Positions 39,222-48,227 of a stretch of DNA of 64,000 nucleotides are shown here, one piece after another. How positions within the stretch are numbered: position 1 is the stretch's first letter; each line of letters begins with the position of its first letter. A program made the position numbers and the translations under genes. The DNA lies in the NCBI GenBank assembly GCA_963814985.1, contig CAWFFV010000057.1, forward strand, positions 248,001 to 312,000, in the 5' to 3' direction. Below the pieces are notes generated by a model that worked only from the letters and a program-made list of their open reading frames with translations, was not told the DNA's origin and made no database searches. The stretch is from CAWFFV01 sp963814985 (GTDB taxonomy: Bacteria > Chloroflexota > Ktedonobacteria > Ktedonobacterales > Ktedonobacteraceae).

Positions 39222-40301
39222 ATGATCGTCGTGATGAAGTCATCTTGCAGCGAAGACAACATCAAACACGTTTTAATGCTTCTTGAGAAACATGGTTTAA
39301 CTGGTCATCCTTCTGTAGGAGTTGAGCGTACCGTTATTGGCGTCCTTGGTGCCGTTGGCCCCTCAGGTACACCAAACAGTATTGGCGGAATCAATCCCTC
39401 ATTAGGCGAGATATTGGAGGGATTGCCAGATGTTGAGTATGTGCTACGCGTCAGCAAACCTTACAAGCTCGCCAGTCGCGAATTCCATCCCGCAGATACC
39501 ACTGTAAAGGTCAGTGTTCCCTGTGTATCTGCGGGAAATGTTAACATTGGTGGCCAACATGTGGTAATGATGGCAGGACCATGCACTGTTGAAAGCGAAA
39601 AGCAGCTGATGACGACAGCTGCTGCTGTGAGGAAACAGGGAGCGGTTATTCTACGTGGTGGAGCATTCAAACCATCAACCTCACCCTACGGCTTTCGTGG
39701 ACTCGGTGAAGAGGGCTTAAAACTTCTGGCCAAAGCACGCTCAGAATTTGGGATGGCAGTTATTACCGAGGTCATGACACCGACAGATGTACAAATGGTC
39801 TGTGAGTATGCTGATATTTTGCAGATTGGTACTCGTAACATGCAGAATTATATGCTCCTCGACGAAGTAGGACGTACAAAAACGCCTGTTGTGCTTAAGC
39901 GTGGTATGTCAGCAACCATCGAGGAGTGGTTACTTGCGGCAGAATATATCCTCTCGCAAGGCAACCGCAACGTGATCCTCTGCGAGCGTGGCATCCGCAC
40001 TTTTGAGAAGGTCACGCGCAATACGATGGATATCAGTGCCATTCCGCTGATCAAGCATCTTTCACATCTTCCTATCATTTCTGATCCCAGCCAGGGAACA
40101 GGTCGCCGTGATCTTGTCACGCCGATGTCGCTGGCATCGGTTGCTGCTGGAACTGATGGCTTGCTTATCGAGGTACACCCTAACCCTGACGAAGCTCTCA
40201 AAGATGGAGCACAGTCCCTGACCATCGAACAATTCCAGAGTTTGATGCCCCAGGTGCACGCGATCACTACAGCTATTGGGCGTTCGCTGATTACCAAATA
40301 G
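39222..40301 (+). CDS. aroF: 3-deoxy-7-phosphoheptulonate synthase (class I beta)
   Basis: This is the first enzyme of the shikimate pathway, condensing PEP and erythrose 4-phosphate. The protein is 359 residues. An N-terminal ferredoxin-like regulatory domain (1-75, MIVVMKSSCSEDNIKHVLMLLEKHG) is followed by the barrel with MAGPCTVESEKQL, RGGAFKPSTSPYGFRG, DILQIGTRNMQNYMLL, PVVLKRGMSATIEEWL, CERGIRTFEK, ISDPSQGTGRRDLV and LLIEVHPNPDEALKDG. This matches Thermotoga-type enzymes that are feedback-regulated through the N-terminal domain. AAAGGAG is 11 bases before the ATG. It closes the operon; palindromic element F follows 12 bp after the stop. Confidence 0.95.
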   Translation: MIVVMKSSCSEDNIKHVLMLLEKHGLTGHPSVGVERTVIGVLGAVGPSGTPNSIGGINPSLGEILEGLPDVEYVLRVSKPYKLASREFHPADTTVKVSVPCVSAGNVNIGGQHVVMMAGPCTVESEKQLMTTAAAVRKQGAVILRGGAFKPSTSPYGFRGLGEEGLKLLAKARSEFGMAVITEVMTPTDVQMVCEYADILQIGTRNMQNYMLLDEVGRTKTPVVLKRGMSATIEEWLLAAEYILSQGNRNVILCERGIRTFEKVTRNTMDISAIPLIKHLSHLPIISDPSQGTGRRDLVTPMSLASVAAGTDGLLIEVHPNPDEALKDGAQSLTIEQFQSLMPQVHAITTAIGRSLITK

Positions 40302-40313
40302 TCATGATCAAGA

Positions 40314-40467
40314 GTAACTACTCAGGTCTCCTCGCCACCGTAGGTGGCTCGTTCTCGTTTTGTTGCTGGTGGTGGTGTTTGCGCCGCAAACACCACCACC
40401 AGCAACAACATAGCCTGCGAAGCGCCTCTGGCGCTGAGGAATTGAGAAAAAGGGCCTGAGTAGTTAC
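40314..40467 (+). repeat. Palindromic element F (complete type copy)
   Basis: This 154-bp element is the best preserved. The terminal repeats GTAACTACTCAGG and CCTGAGTAGTTAC are perfect. Inside are a hairpin GCCACC-GTA-GGTGGC, a perfect 23-bp-arm palindrome (40361-40407, centre C at 40384), and a hairpin AGCGCC-TCT-GGCGCT. It could fold into a four-helix cloverleaf. It lies between convergent genes. Confidence 0.95.
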
Positions 40468-40488
40468 CTTTTTTCACCGCAAGAATCC

Positions 40489-40989
40489 TTACACATGCAG
40501 CGACTTTTGATAATAGGCCATCTGCATTGGGGCTTCTTCAACCCCAACCATCATGCTGTGTAGATGTGCAATATCATACTCTGCAAGCAGCTTACACAAC
40601 TCATCGCAGATATATTCCGCTAAACGCTCGGCTGTTGAATTATCAATTGGTAACTCGACCACATCCGTTCGGGGAAAGACATAACGTTTGTTCTGGAAAC
40701 GAATTTCCCAGGCATCAGGTGAGGAGATCAGTTCTAGATGAGCATTGTGCAACGGGAGCAGAAAGCGATGATTGAGTCGACGACAAATCTCCTTAGTGAG
40801 CCGTTTCAGGATAGTAAAATCAAATACCAGTTTATCGTCACCTAGCTCCCCCTCGACTTCGACCAATACTCTATAGTTATGGCCATGGAGTCGCTCGCAC
40901 CTTCCACCAAATGTAATAAAATGGGCCGAACTAAACTTCAGGTAGCCACCTTCTACCTTCACTTTGCGTATAATCTGCTCGCTGGCCAT
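40489..40989 (-). CDS. queD: 6-carboxytetrahydropterin synthase / PTPS-family protein
   Basis: This is a zinc enzyme of the 6-pyruvoyl-tetrahydropterin synthase family, in bacteria usually QueD of queuosine synthesis. The protein is 166 residues, a little longer than typical QueD (about 120-140). The zinc and catalytic motifs are FSSAHFITFGGRCERLHGHNYRV, with the three His ligands and catalytic Cys, followed by DKLVFDFTILKRL and LNHRFLLPLHN. VGVEEAPMQMAYY contains the C-terminal Glu that binds the pterin. The extra insert (PDAWEIRFQNKRYVFPRTDVVEL) is a known feature of a PTPS subgroup. No other queuosine genes are nearby, so QueD is a probable rather than certain assignment. Confidence 0.85.
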   Translation of the reverse strand: MASEQIIRKVKVEGGYLKFSSAHFITFGGRCERLHGHNYRVLVEVEGELGDDKLVFDFTILKRLTKEICRRLNHRFLLPLHNAHLELISSPDAWEIRFQNKRYVFPRTDVVELPIDNSTAERLAEYICDELCKLLAEYDIAHLHSMMVGVEEAPMQMAYYQKSLHV

Positions 40990-41278
40990 AATAGGATTCC
41001 GTATCCTCTCGTAGCACTAGATCCGGCAACTTGACCGTATACTCAGGATATCATCAGAGTGACAGAGAAACAAGGGAAATCTGGTAGACCCGCTCTATAG
41101 TAGAGGCGAAGAACATTGGAAGAGGCACCGATGCGCCGACGACAAAACTGGACACTGGTGAGTTCTGGCTGCTATACTTATAGCAGGGCTAACAAAGATC
41201 TTTCCCGCTTTCACGAGAATAAGGGTGAGAGAGTTCTCAATACTGAGATGTTTTGTGCAAAGGAAGGTAAATGAAACA

Positions 41279-41602
41279 ATGACAGTCGCAGAGACTTTCG
41301 AGATCATGCAACAAATATTTAATCCTGCTGCGGCAGCGGGCATGAACAAGACCCTCCAATGGAACATTAGCGGTGAAGAGGCCGGTAAATGGGCTGTGAA
41401 GATCGTGAATCAGACTTGCCAACTTATTCCTGGTGGTGTTGAGAAGCCTGATATCACCTTTATCGTGAGCGATAAAGATTGGGTTTCCATTGCAGAGGGA
41501 AAACAGGACGCGATGCAAGCCTTTGTAGCCGGAAAGGTCAAAGTGACTGGCGATATGATGCTTGCCATGCGCATCGCCAATCTTTTCCCCACGAAACGCT
41601 AA
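41279..41602 (+). CDS. SCP2 sterol-binding-domain protein
   Basis: This is a 107-residue single-domain lipid carrier. The pattern MQQIFNPAAAAGMNKTLQWNISGEEAGKWAVKIVN, then KPDITFIVSDKDWVSIAEGKQDAMQAFVAGKVKVTGDMMLAMRIANLF, is typical of the SCP-2 sterol transfer family; the GKVKVTGDMMLAM helix closes the lipid tunnel. Such proteins bind fatty acyl-CoA or other lipids in the cytoplasm. The ATG at 41279 follows AGGAAGG by about 11 bases; the upstream part of the frame is not used. Confidence 0.9.
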   Translation: MTVAETFEIMQQIFNPAAAAGMNKTLQWNISGEEAGKWAVKIVNQTCQLIPGGVEKPDITFIVSDKDWVSIAEGKQDAMQAFVAGKVKVTGDMMLAMRIANLFPTKR

Positions 41603-41796
41603 GCACAGAACGAGTAAAACCACCACGAAGGGCCAGACGACCACCAGAGAATACCAATCCTGTCCCTTCGTGTCAGTATTATATTGCCAGAAAACAATCT
41701 TGCACTCCCCCCTTGGCCTATGGTATACTCGTGATAACTAAGTATATCTTTGCCAGGACTTTTAGCATACGGCGGAACCGTAGAAAGGCGTCCGAC

Positions 41797-42282
41797 ATGG
41801 TCCTTAGGAGTGATGAGCTACATCGTCATCTACAACATCTTAATGGCATGCTCACAACACACGAAGCAGCCAAACAGCTTGATCTTAGTTATTGGCATTT
41901 TATGCATTTAGTGGAAGCAGGACGGATACCAGGAGTACGCATAGTTGACCGATGGCTCTTCTCCCCAGACGATTTGGACGATTATAGACGTAGTAAGTTT
42001 GGCGAATTGGGAGATCTGGCCAGAACCGCGCTGGAGCATCCAGGAGCAAGTTTAACGGAAAAACAAGAGACTATCTGTCGTTACCTGATCAATTATGAAC
42101 GCCCCTCGGAAATAGCACGAAAACTCCAGCAATCCCGGCAAGCAGTCCACTCACAGATCTCCCTCATCCGCGAAAAAGTCTCCCGCCTCCAGGCCGAACC
42201 CAACACTATTGCAATTCCTCCTCGCCGTACCACCCGCAACAAGCGCGATCCTATTCCACTTCCTCCCCAGGGCAGAGCTTGA
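41797..42282 (+). CDS. Helix-turn-helix DNA-binding protein
   Basis: This is a 161-residue basic protein. Residues 15-65 (MLTTHEAAKQLDLSYWHFMHLVEAGRIPGVRIVDRWLFSPDDLDDYRRSKFG) form an excisionase/MerR-type helix-turn-helix domain. Residues 85-130 (SLTEKQETICRYLINYERPSEIARKLQQSRQAVHSQISLIREKV) look like a second, sigma-4/LuxR-like helix-turn-helix. The C-terminus is a basic tail (RRTTRNKRDPIPLPPQG). Two DNA-binding units suggest a transcription regulator; its targets are unknown. AAAGG precedes the ATG at 41797. Confidence 0.72.
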   Translation: MVLRSDELHRHLQHLNGMLTTHEAAKQLDLSYWHFMHLVEAGRIPGVRIVDRWLFSPDDLDDYRRSKFGELGDLARTALEHPGASLTEKQETICRYLINYERPSEIARKLQQSRQAVHSQISLIREKVSRLQAEPNTIAIPPRRTTRNKRDPIPLPPQGRA

Positions 42283-42399
42283 TTGCCTTTACTTGAAAAC
42301 AGTGGAATACCAAAGCTCTCAATGGTCTATCCCTCCTATTATAACCGCCTTCAAAAATTTTGCACATGTTTCATCACATTTTGGGGAACTGTTGAAAGC

Positions 42400-42499
42400 T
42401 CCTCAGGTCTCCTTGCCACCTACGGGTGGCTCGCTCTTTTATTTTGTCGTTGGTGGCAGGTTTGCGGCGCAAACCTGCCACCAACGACAAAACAGCCTG
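42400..42499 (+). repeat. Palindromic element G (left part)
   Basis: The left end CTCAGGTCTCC and hairpin GCCACC-TACG-GGTGGC are present, followed by a perfect 25-bp-arm palindrome (42442-42492, centre G at 42467). The right flank is replaced by the ribosome binding site of the next gene. In this copy the central base is G instead of C. Confidence 0.9.
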
Positions 42500-42514
42500 G
42501 CAAAGGGAAAAATC

Positions 42515-44392
42515 ATGGGACAAGAACGAATACCCGGTGCTCCTCATCCCTCAACAACATATCAACCTATTGAAGACTATGCTGTTATTGGTGATCTCCA
42601 CACTGTCGCCCTGGTAGGCAAAAATGGCTCTATTGACTGGTGCTGTTTACCACGTTTCGACTCGCCCAGCGTTTTTGGCGCGATCCTCGATGCCCGAAAA
42701 GGTGGATTCTTCCGTATTGCTCCCTCTGAAACCCCAGGAATGGGACGCAAACAACTGTACTTACCGGAAACAAATATTCTCATGACACGCTTTCTTACCG
42801 TTGATGGTGTGGGTGAGATCACCGACTTTATGCCCATTAAGCGACAGTGGGAGTGCCGAGCATCAGCATCATATCGTTCGTTCGGTGGCAGTAGTGCGCG
42901 GTACACTTTCCTTTGAAATGGTTTGTCGACCGGCTTTCAACTATGCTCGTGATTCTCATAACGTCAGCCTCTTGCAAGAGGGGGCACTCTTTCGCAGTGA
43001 TAGCCTTTGCCTGGCCCTGGTCTCTTCTGTCCCTGTTAAATTAGATGGCGAGGGAGGCGTTTGTGCAACTTTTACATTACATCAAGGCCAAACAGCCCAC
43101 TTTTTTATAGAGAGTGCCAGAGACAGTGACATGAGACCTCAGGATCATTCACCAGATCACTGTCAGAAAGCATTCTCTCAAACCAGATACTACTGGCAAA
43201 AATGGCTCTCGCAATGTCAGTATCAGGGCCGCTGGCGCGAGATGGTCCAACGCTCTGCCCTGGTCTTAAAACTCTTGACCTATGCACCCACAGGGGCACT
43301 CATCGCCGCACCCACCACGAGTCTACCTGAAACTATCGGCGGTGTTCGCAACTGGGATTATCGCTATACCTGGTTACGTGATGCTGCATTTAGCCTGTAC
43401 AGCCTGCTGACACTTGGTTTCACTCAGGAAGCTGAGGCATTTATGGGCTGGCTTGATGCTCGTTGCCAGGAACCACACGCGAATGGTGCCCTACAACCTA
43501 TGTATACGATCGATGGTAAACATGACCTGACAGAGATCACACTTGATCATCTGGAAGGGTATCGCCGGAGTGGTCCGGTACGCATTGGAAATGGGGCTTA
43601 CAAGCAAAAACAGCTTGATGTCTATGGTGAACTCATGGATGCCATCTATATCTACAATCGCCATGCGGCCATCTCCTATAACTTATGGCAGAATATACGC
43701 CGCCTCCTTGAGTGGTTAAGCAACCACTGGCAAGAACCTGATGAGGGCATCTGGGAGGTTCGTGGTGGACCCAAAATTTTGTACATTCGCGCCTGATGAG
43801 TTGGGTCGCCTTTGATCGGGCTCTGCGCGTGGCACGTCACCGGGGTGTACCAGCTCCAGTAGCTGAGTGGACAAGAATTAGCGCGGCCATCTACGAGGAT
43901 ATTATGAATAGGGGCTGGAACGAAAGAAACGCAGCTTTGTGCAACATTATGGCAGTGATGCAGTCGATGCCAGTTCCCTGTTGATGGTCATCACGAAGTT
44001 TGCTGGCTCTACCGATCCTCGTATCTTGCAGACGGTACATCGCATTCAGAAGGAATTGAGCAATGACTCGCTGATCCATCGCTACAATCCCAAAGAGGCC
44101 GCCGATGATGGTTTGGGCAGTTCAGAAGGTACCTTTAGCCCCTGCAGTTTCTGGATGGCGGAGACATTAGCACGCACTGGTCACCTGGAAGAGGCACGTC
44201 TGATGTTAGAGAAAATGTTGACCTACGGCAACCATGTTGGGTTATATGCAGAAGAGATTGGCCCCACAGGTGAGGCACTGGGTAATTATCCCCAGGCTTT
44301 TACCCATCTCGCGACTCATTACTGCTTGTGTTAATGTAGACCAGGCGTTAAACAAAAGGCCATTTGCACCCAATTGGAACCACGACGAGTAA
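42515..44392 (+). pseudogene. GH15 glucoamylase/trehalase-like enzyme, four frameshifts
   Basis: This is a glycoside hydrolase family 15 enzyme of the glucoamylase-like type found with trehalose or glucan metabolism. It has the N-terminal beta-sandwich segment YAVIGDLHTVALVGKNGSIDWCCLPRFDSPSVFGAILD, then GGVRNWDYRYTWLRDAAFSLYSLL in the barrel (catalytic region), IWEVRGGPK, and the C-terminal DDGLGSSEGTFSPCSFWMAETLARTG with the catalytic Glu neighbourhood. Frames change near 42852, 43768 (an AAAATTTT run), 43930 (an AAA run) and 44297, and the repaired end is HNDE-like NWNHDE at 44392. Four shifts in 1.9 kb exceed the window average, so this gene may be truly dead. Confidence 0.82.
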
Positions 44393-44944
44393 ATAGATAT
44401 CACTTGATACGTACAAATTTCACAAGGATGTCTCTACACCCCGTTTTTGATGAAACGGGGTTTCAACTTTTGTTGCTCACAAGAAAGCAGGAAGACCAAA
44501 ATAGTCTATATATATATTTAAACTAATCAATATAAAGTAATATTTCACTAAATATTAATGATTAATGGATGTTTTTAATGTTTTATTAATATCTTTTAGC
44601 TTTCGCTTAATATAGCAAATATGCTAAAATCATGAGCGTCTTCTCTTGTCTCTTGCGTTCAACGACGGTATCACCTCTGTAAGAGCTACCTGCTCAAGAG
44701 AGAGCTTGAATTGTGACATCTCTCAAGCGGAGATCAGAGCTTTCTCGAGGACAGCGGGAAAGATGAGAAGAGGCAACGGTGTACTTTGTGAGAACTTGTG
44801 CGATTGACAGTCAAGTCGTTGCAAGCAGTGAAAGAGTGATCATGCCTCTCTACACTTGTCCCGGTGAGAAGACTTCCCATTGTCGCTGAGGCCGTAGATA
44901 GAAGGCAGAGCACAGTCAATCATCTTCAGCTAGGAGCGTGTCTC
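44393..44944. other. Intergenic region, AT-rich, with a terminator
   Basis: A terminator closes the GH15 gene. The stretch 44500-44640 is strongly AT-rich (many TTAATATT-like words) and probably holds the promoter of the H-NOX gene. The remaining 300 bp before the start codon is a long leader without a recognisable RNA element. Confidence 0.45.
44439..44472 (+). terminator. Rho-independent terminator after the GH15 gene
   Basis: CCCCGTTT pairs with AAACGGGG across a TTGATG loop, followed by TTTCAACTTTT. Confidence 0.75.
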
Positions 44945-45871
44945 ATGCATGGGTTGATTTTTGTCACCTGGGAAAAATATCTTGCTGAGCGTTTTGGAGC
45001 TTCGCTATTGCACACCTATCGATCTTCTCTTAACCAGACAGCTGCGGCAATTCCTTTAGCCAGTCATGTCTACGACGACGAGATCTTAGTGAATGGCGTT
45101 GGTACTGTCAGTAAGCTGACAGGGATTAGTGCTGATGTTCTGTTACGCGAGTATGGTCGCTATTTTCAGATCAATGGTCTAACAAATCACTTCTGCGCCT
45201 ATGTTGTCAACCAATTTCAGAGTGGACGAGATTTGTTATTGGCGATGGGAGCAGTGCATGCTCGACTCAAGCATGTACACAGCGGTGTTACTCCCCCTCT
45301 ATTCGCCTACGAGTTCCTACCAGATCATCCTGATGCACTTATTCTTCTCTATGAGAGTCCACGTCAATTGTGTCCTGTCCTGTTGGGGGCCATTGAAGGA
45401 GCGGCAGAGCGCTATGGAGAAAGTGTTTACATTGTAGAACACACCTGTCAAAAACGGGGAGATCCCATCTGCCGCGTTGAAGCCACGTTTACGCCTCTCA
45501 AGGCACTTCAAGGGAAACAACGTCCAACCCCAGAGCAACAAGAACGTCACAAGGTGCAAGAATGGTCAGCACACCTGGTATTATCAGTCCTCCCACTCTA
45601 TGAGAGTGGGGCGAAGGGCATGACATTAGATGACATACAAGTTCGCCTTCAACAACTCCAGGTTCGTCCACACCACTATCGGCCAGCCGTCCTGCTTGAT
45701 GCGTTGCTACACCTCTCCTATGCAGGTTTAGTTGCCAATAGTGCCAGACAACCCAATGATGAACTGACAAATCGTCGCTATTGGCGCGCATCTTTCCCTG
45801 GAGAAGGGCTAAGAGGGTACAGAACGCCACAATGGTTTGCTTCTTCGCCCAACACCTTCAAGATTGGTTAA
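44945..45871 (+). CDS. H-NOX haem-based gas sensor with C-terminal winged-helix-like region
   Basis: This is a 308-residue haem NO/O2-binding protein. Residues 1-185 match the H-NOX fold: start MHGLIFVTWEKYLAERFG, proximal haem ligand His105 in MGAVHARLKH, and the haem-propionate motif Y-x-S-x-R as YESPR (Tyr136, Ser138, Arg140). The C-terminal 110 residues (after TPEQQERHKVQEW) contain GMTLDDIQVRLQQLQVRPHHYRPAVLLDALLHLSYAGLVANS...NRRYWRAS, which I read as a winged helix. That would be a gas-responsive DNA-binding fusion; this second domain is an inference. Most H-NOX proteins are stand-alone or fused to cyclases or chemoreceptors. AGGAG is 10 bases before the ATG. No histidine kinase or cyclase partner is adjacent. 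Confidence 0.82.
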   Translation: MHGLIFVTWEKYLAERFGASLLHTYRSSLNQTAAAIPLASHVYDDEILVNGVGTVSKLTGISADVLLREYGRYFQINGLTNHFCAYVVNQFQSGRDLLLAMGAVHARLKHVHSGVTPPLFAYEFLPDHPDALILLYESPRQLCPVLLGAIEGAAERYGESVYIVEHTCQKRGDPICRVEATFTPLKALQGKQRPTPEQQERHKVQEWSAHLVLSVLPLYESGAKGMTLDDIQVRLQQLQVRPHHYRPAVLLDALLHLSYAGLVANSARQPNDELTNRRYWRASFPGEGLRGYRTPQWFASSPNTFKIG

Positions 45872-46023
45872 CAAACAGAGCCATCGAAAAGGTAAAGGGT
45901 CTATAAGTTGCTATAGCGAAGCAGGAGGGGGAGCATGTGTACCTCTCCTGTCACTATAATGGAGATAGGGGCGTCAGAAAACCTGACCTTCTGTTCATAG
46001 ACTCGACAGACGGCTACTATTAG

Positions 46024-46287
46024 GATAAAATCTTAAGGGATCAATTTTACGCAATTTGTGAAGATGCAGAACTGCCAGGAATGTGATTTCACGATTTGGG
46101 GTATAGTGCGGCAACGATCCTCTTAGCCATGGGTGTAGATCCCAATGTTGTAAAGCAGCGGCCTGGTCATGCAAATATAAAAACAACATTAGGTATTGAT
46201 GGACATGTTACCAGGTCCATACAAACTGAGGCTATCAACAAGTTAGATATACTTTTTAGGCGGCCAGCAGAGGGGCAGAATCCATAA
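46024..46287 (+). pseudogene. Tyrosine recombinase C-terminal remnant
   Basis: This is a fragment of a phage-type integrase. The block FHDLGYSAATILLAMGVDPNVVKQRPGHANIKTTLGIDGHV aligns by eye with the catalytic end FHDLRHSAATLLL...RLGHSNIQTTLDIYGHV. The second catalytic Arg (HDLR to HDLG) and the catalytic Tyr (IYGHV to IDGHV) are both lost, and an in-frame TGA stands before FHD. No attachment site or other integrase part is seen nearby. It marks an old insertion between the H-NOX gene and typA. Confidence 0.85.
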
Positions 46288-46293
46288 CAAACC

Positions 46294-46316
46294 AGTGCCA
46301 AAAATGGCACTTTTTC
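46294..46316 (+). terminator. Rho-independent terminator
   Basis: AGTGCCA pairs with TGGCACT over an AAAA loop, followed by a T run. It lies just before typA and insulates it from upstream transcription. Confidence 0.75.
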
Positions 46317-46365
46317 GTGTCTATCTGTCAACTTTGCTGTTATTCGGAGGAAATAAAGAATTTTT

Positions 46366-48222
46366 ATGCAGACTGAAATGGCTTTACAAGGGACATCAAA
46401 GCTAATGAGAAGAGAAGATCTGAGGAATGTTGCAATTATTGCCCACGTCGATCATGGTAAGACAACGCTGGTGGATGGTCTGCTCAAGCAGAGCCACATC
46501 TTTCGTGACAATCAACAGGTAGGTGAGCTTATCATGGATTCTAATGACCAGGAGCGTGAGCGTGGTATTACCATCCTGGCAAAAAATACGGCTATCACCT
46601 ACCGTGGGACGAAGATCAATATTATTGATACGCCGGGGCATGCTGATTTTGGTGGTGAAGTGGAGCGCGTACTTAATATGGCAGATGGCTGTATCTTGCT
46701 CATCGACGCTGTAGAAGGTCCGATGCCCCAAACCCGCTTTGTCCTCCAAAAAGCCTTAGAACTCAATTTACAACCGATCGTTGTCATTAACAAAATTGAC
46801 CGTCGCGATGCACGTATCGACCAGGTATTGGAGTGGACTCATGATCTGTTCCTGGAACTGGCAACCACCGATGCCCACCTCGATTTTCCTGTGCTTTATG
46901 CTGTTGGGCGTGATGGTGTCGCTATGTATCAGCCCAACGATGAGCGACGTGACCTGGAACCACTCTTCGAGACGATCATTCAGACTGTTCCTGCGCCGCT
47001 GGTCGATGTCCAGGCTCCTCTACAGATGTTGGTGGCAGCTCTGGACTACGACGACTACAAGGGCAAATATGCGATTGGTCGTATTGTACGAGGACGTATT
47101 ACTCCCAACACTTTTGTAGCACGTATCAAGCGTGATGGTGTGGTCTCGCGTCAGAAAATTAATCTTGTAATGACGTACAAAGGCTTACAGCGTAGCGAGG
47201 TATCAGAGGCTCTCGCTGGCGATATAGTTGCATTGACAGGTATTGCTGATGCCAATATCGGTGAGACTATCGCCGATGTAGACACGCCCGAAGCATTGCC
47301 CGTCATTGCTATCACAGAGCCAACGTTGAAAATGACTTTTGGTGTCAACTCCAGTCCTTTCGCAGGACGCGAGGGAAAGTTTCCCACTTCGCGTCAACTG
47401 CGTGCACGTCTCTATCGCGAGCTTGAGACAAATGTAAGTTTGCGTGTCGAGGATGGGAATTCACCCGACGAGTTTGTCGTTTCGGGTCGTGGCGAGTTGC
47501 ATCTCTCTGTTTTAATTGAGTCGATGCGACGTGAAGGCTATGAATTTCAGGTCTCACGCCCGGAGGTCATCACCCACGAGGGCGAGAATGGCCAGACTCT
47601 TGAGCCAATTGAGCACTTGGTGATCGATACAAAAGATACCTTTATTGGTGTTTTGACAGAGACGCTGGCCACGCGTAAAGCCCAGCTCACCAACATGATC
47701 AATGATGGATCGGGCAATGTACGCCTGGAATACAGCATTCCTACACGTGGCCTGATTGGTTTTCGCAATGCCTTTTTGACCTTGACGAAGGGAAACGGAG
47801 CAATGAGTAGTCTGCTTCTGCGCTTTGATCCCTGGATGGGCAAGATTGGAACAACCCGTATGGGGGCACTGATCGCTTCAGAGCAAGGGGTTGCCGTCAC
47901 TTATGGATTAAGCAACGCGCAGCAGCGTGGTGATACCTTTATCGAGCCAGGTACTCCCGTCTACGAAGGCATGATTGTTGGGTTGAACTCAAGACCGTCA
48001 GATATGGTCGTTAATGTATGTAAAGAGAAGCAGAAGACGAATATCCGCTCATCTACTTCCGATATCGCTGTACGCCTGACGCCTCCCATCCTTATGAGCC
48101 TGGAGCAATCGCTTGATTTCCTTAACAATGATGAGTTGGTAGAGGTTACACCACAAAATATTCGCTTACGTAAGCGCTACCTGACGCAGCATGAGCGATC
48201 CCGTGCACGCGAGATGGAGTAG
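46366..48222 (+). CDS. typA: Ribosome-associated GTPase TypA/BipA
   Basis: This is a translational GTPase that binds the ribosome and helps growth under stress and low temperature. The protein is 618 residues, a standard length. G1 is AHVDHGKTTLVDGLL (near residues 26-40), G2 lies in RERGITILAKNTAI, G3 is DTPGHADFGGEVER and G4 is NKIDRRDAR. EF-G-like domains III and V follow, and the BipA-specific C-terminal domain has RGLIGFRNAFLTLTKGNG and GVAVTYGLSNAQQRG. GGAGG lies about 15 nt before the ATG, slightly far. It is monocistronic, with a terminator upstream and palindromic element H immediately downstream. Confidence 0.97.
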   Translation: MQTEMALQGTSKLMRREDLRNVAIIAHVDHGKTTLVDGLLKQSHIFRDNQQVGELIMDSNDQERERGITILAKNTAITYRGTKINIIDTPGHADFGGEVERVLNMADGCILLIDAVEGPMPQTRFVLQKALELNLQPIVVINKIDRRDARIDQVLEWTHDLFLELATTDAHLDFPVLYAVGRDGVAMYQPNDERRDLEPLFETIIQTVPAPLVDVQAPLQMLVAALDYDDYKGKYAIGRIVRGRITPNTFVARIKRDGVVSRQKINLVMTYKGLQRSEVSEALAGDIVALTGIADANIGETIADVDTPEALPVIAITEPTLKMTFGVNSSPFAGREGKFPTSRQLRARLYRELETNVSLRVEDGNSPDEFVVSGRGELHLSVLIESMRREGYEFQVSRPEVITHEGENGQTLEPIEHLVIDTKDTFIGVLTETLATRKAQLTNMINDGSGNVRLEYSIPTRGLIGFRNAFLTLTKGNGAMSSLLLRFDPWMGKIGTTRMGALIASEQGVAVTYGLSNAQQRGDTFIEPGTPVYEGMIVGLNSRPSDMVVNVCKEKQKTNIRSSTSDIAVRLTPPILMSLEQSLDFLNNDELVEVTPQNIRLRKRYLTQHERSRAREME

Positions 48223-48227
48223 TTCTT

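Noticed and set aside
42209..42514. Upstream extension of the GH15 reading frame through palindromic element G
   Set aside because: The family N-terminus begins at MGQERIPGAP, with a ribosome binding site just before 42515; the extension is repeat DNA.
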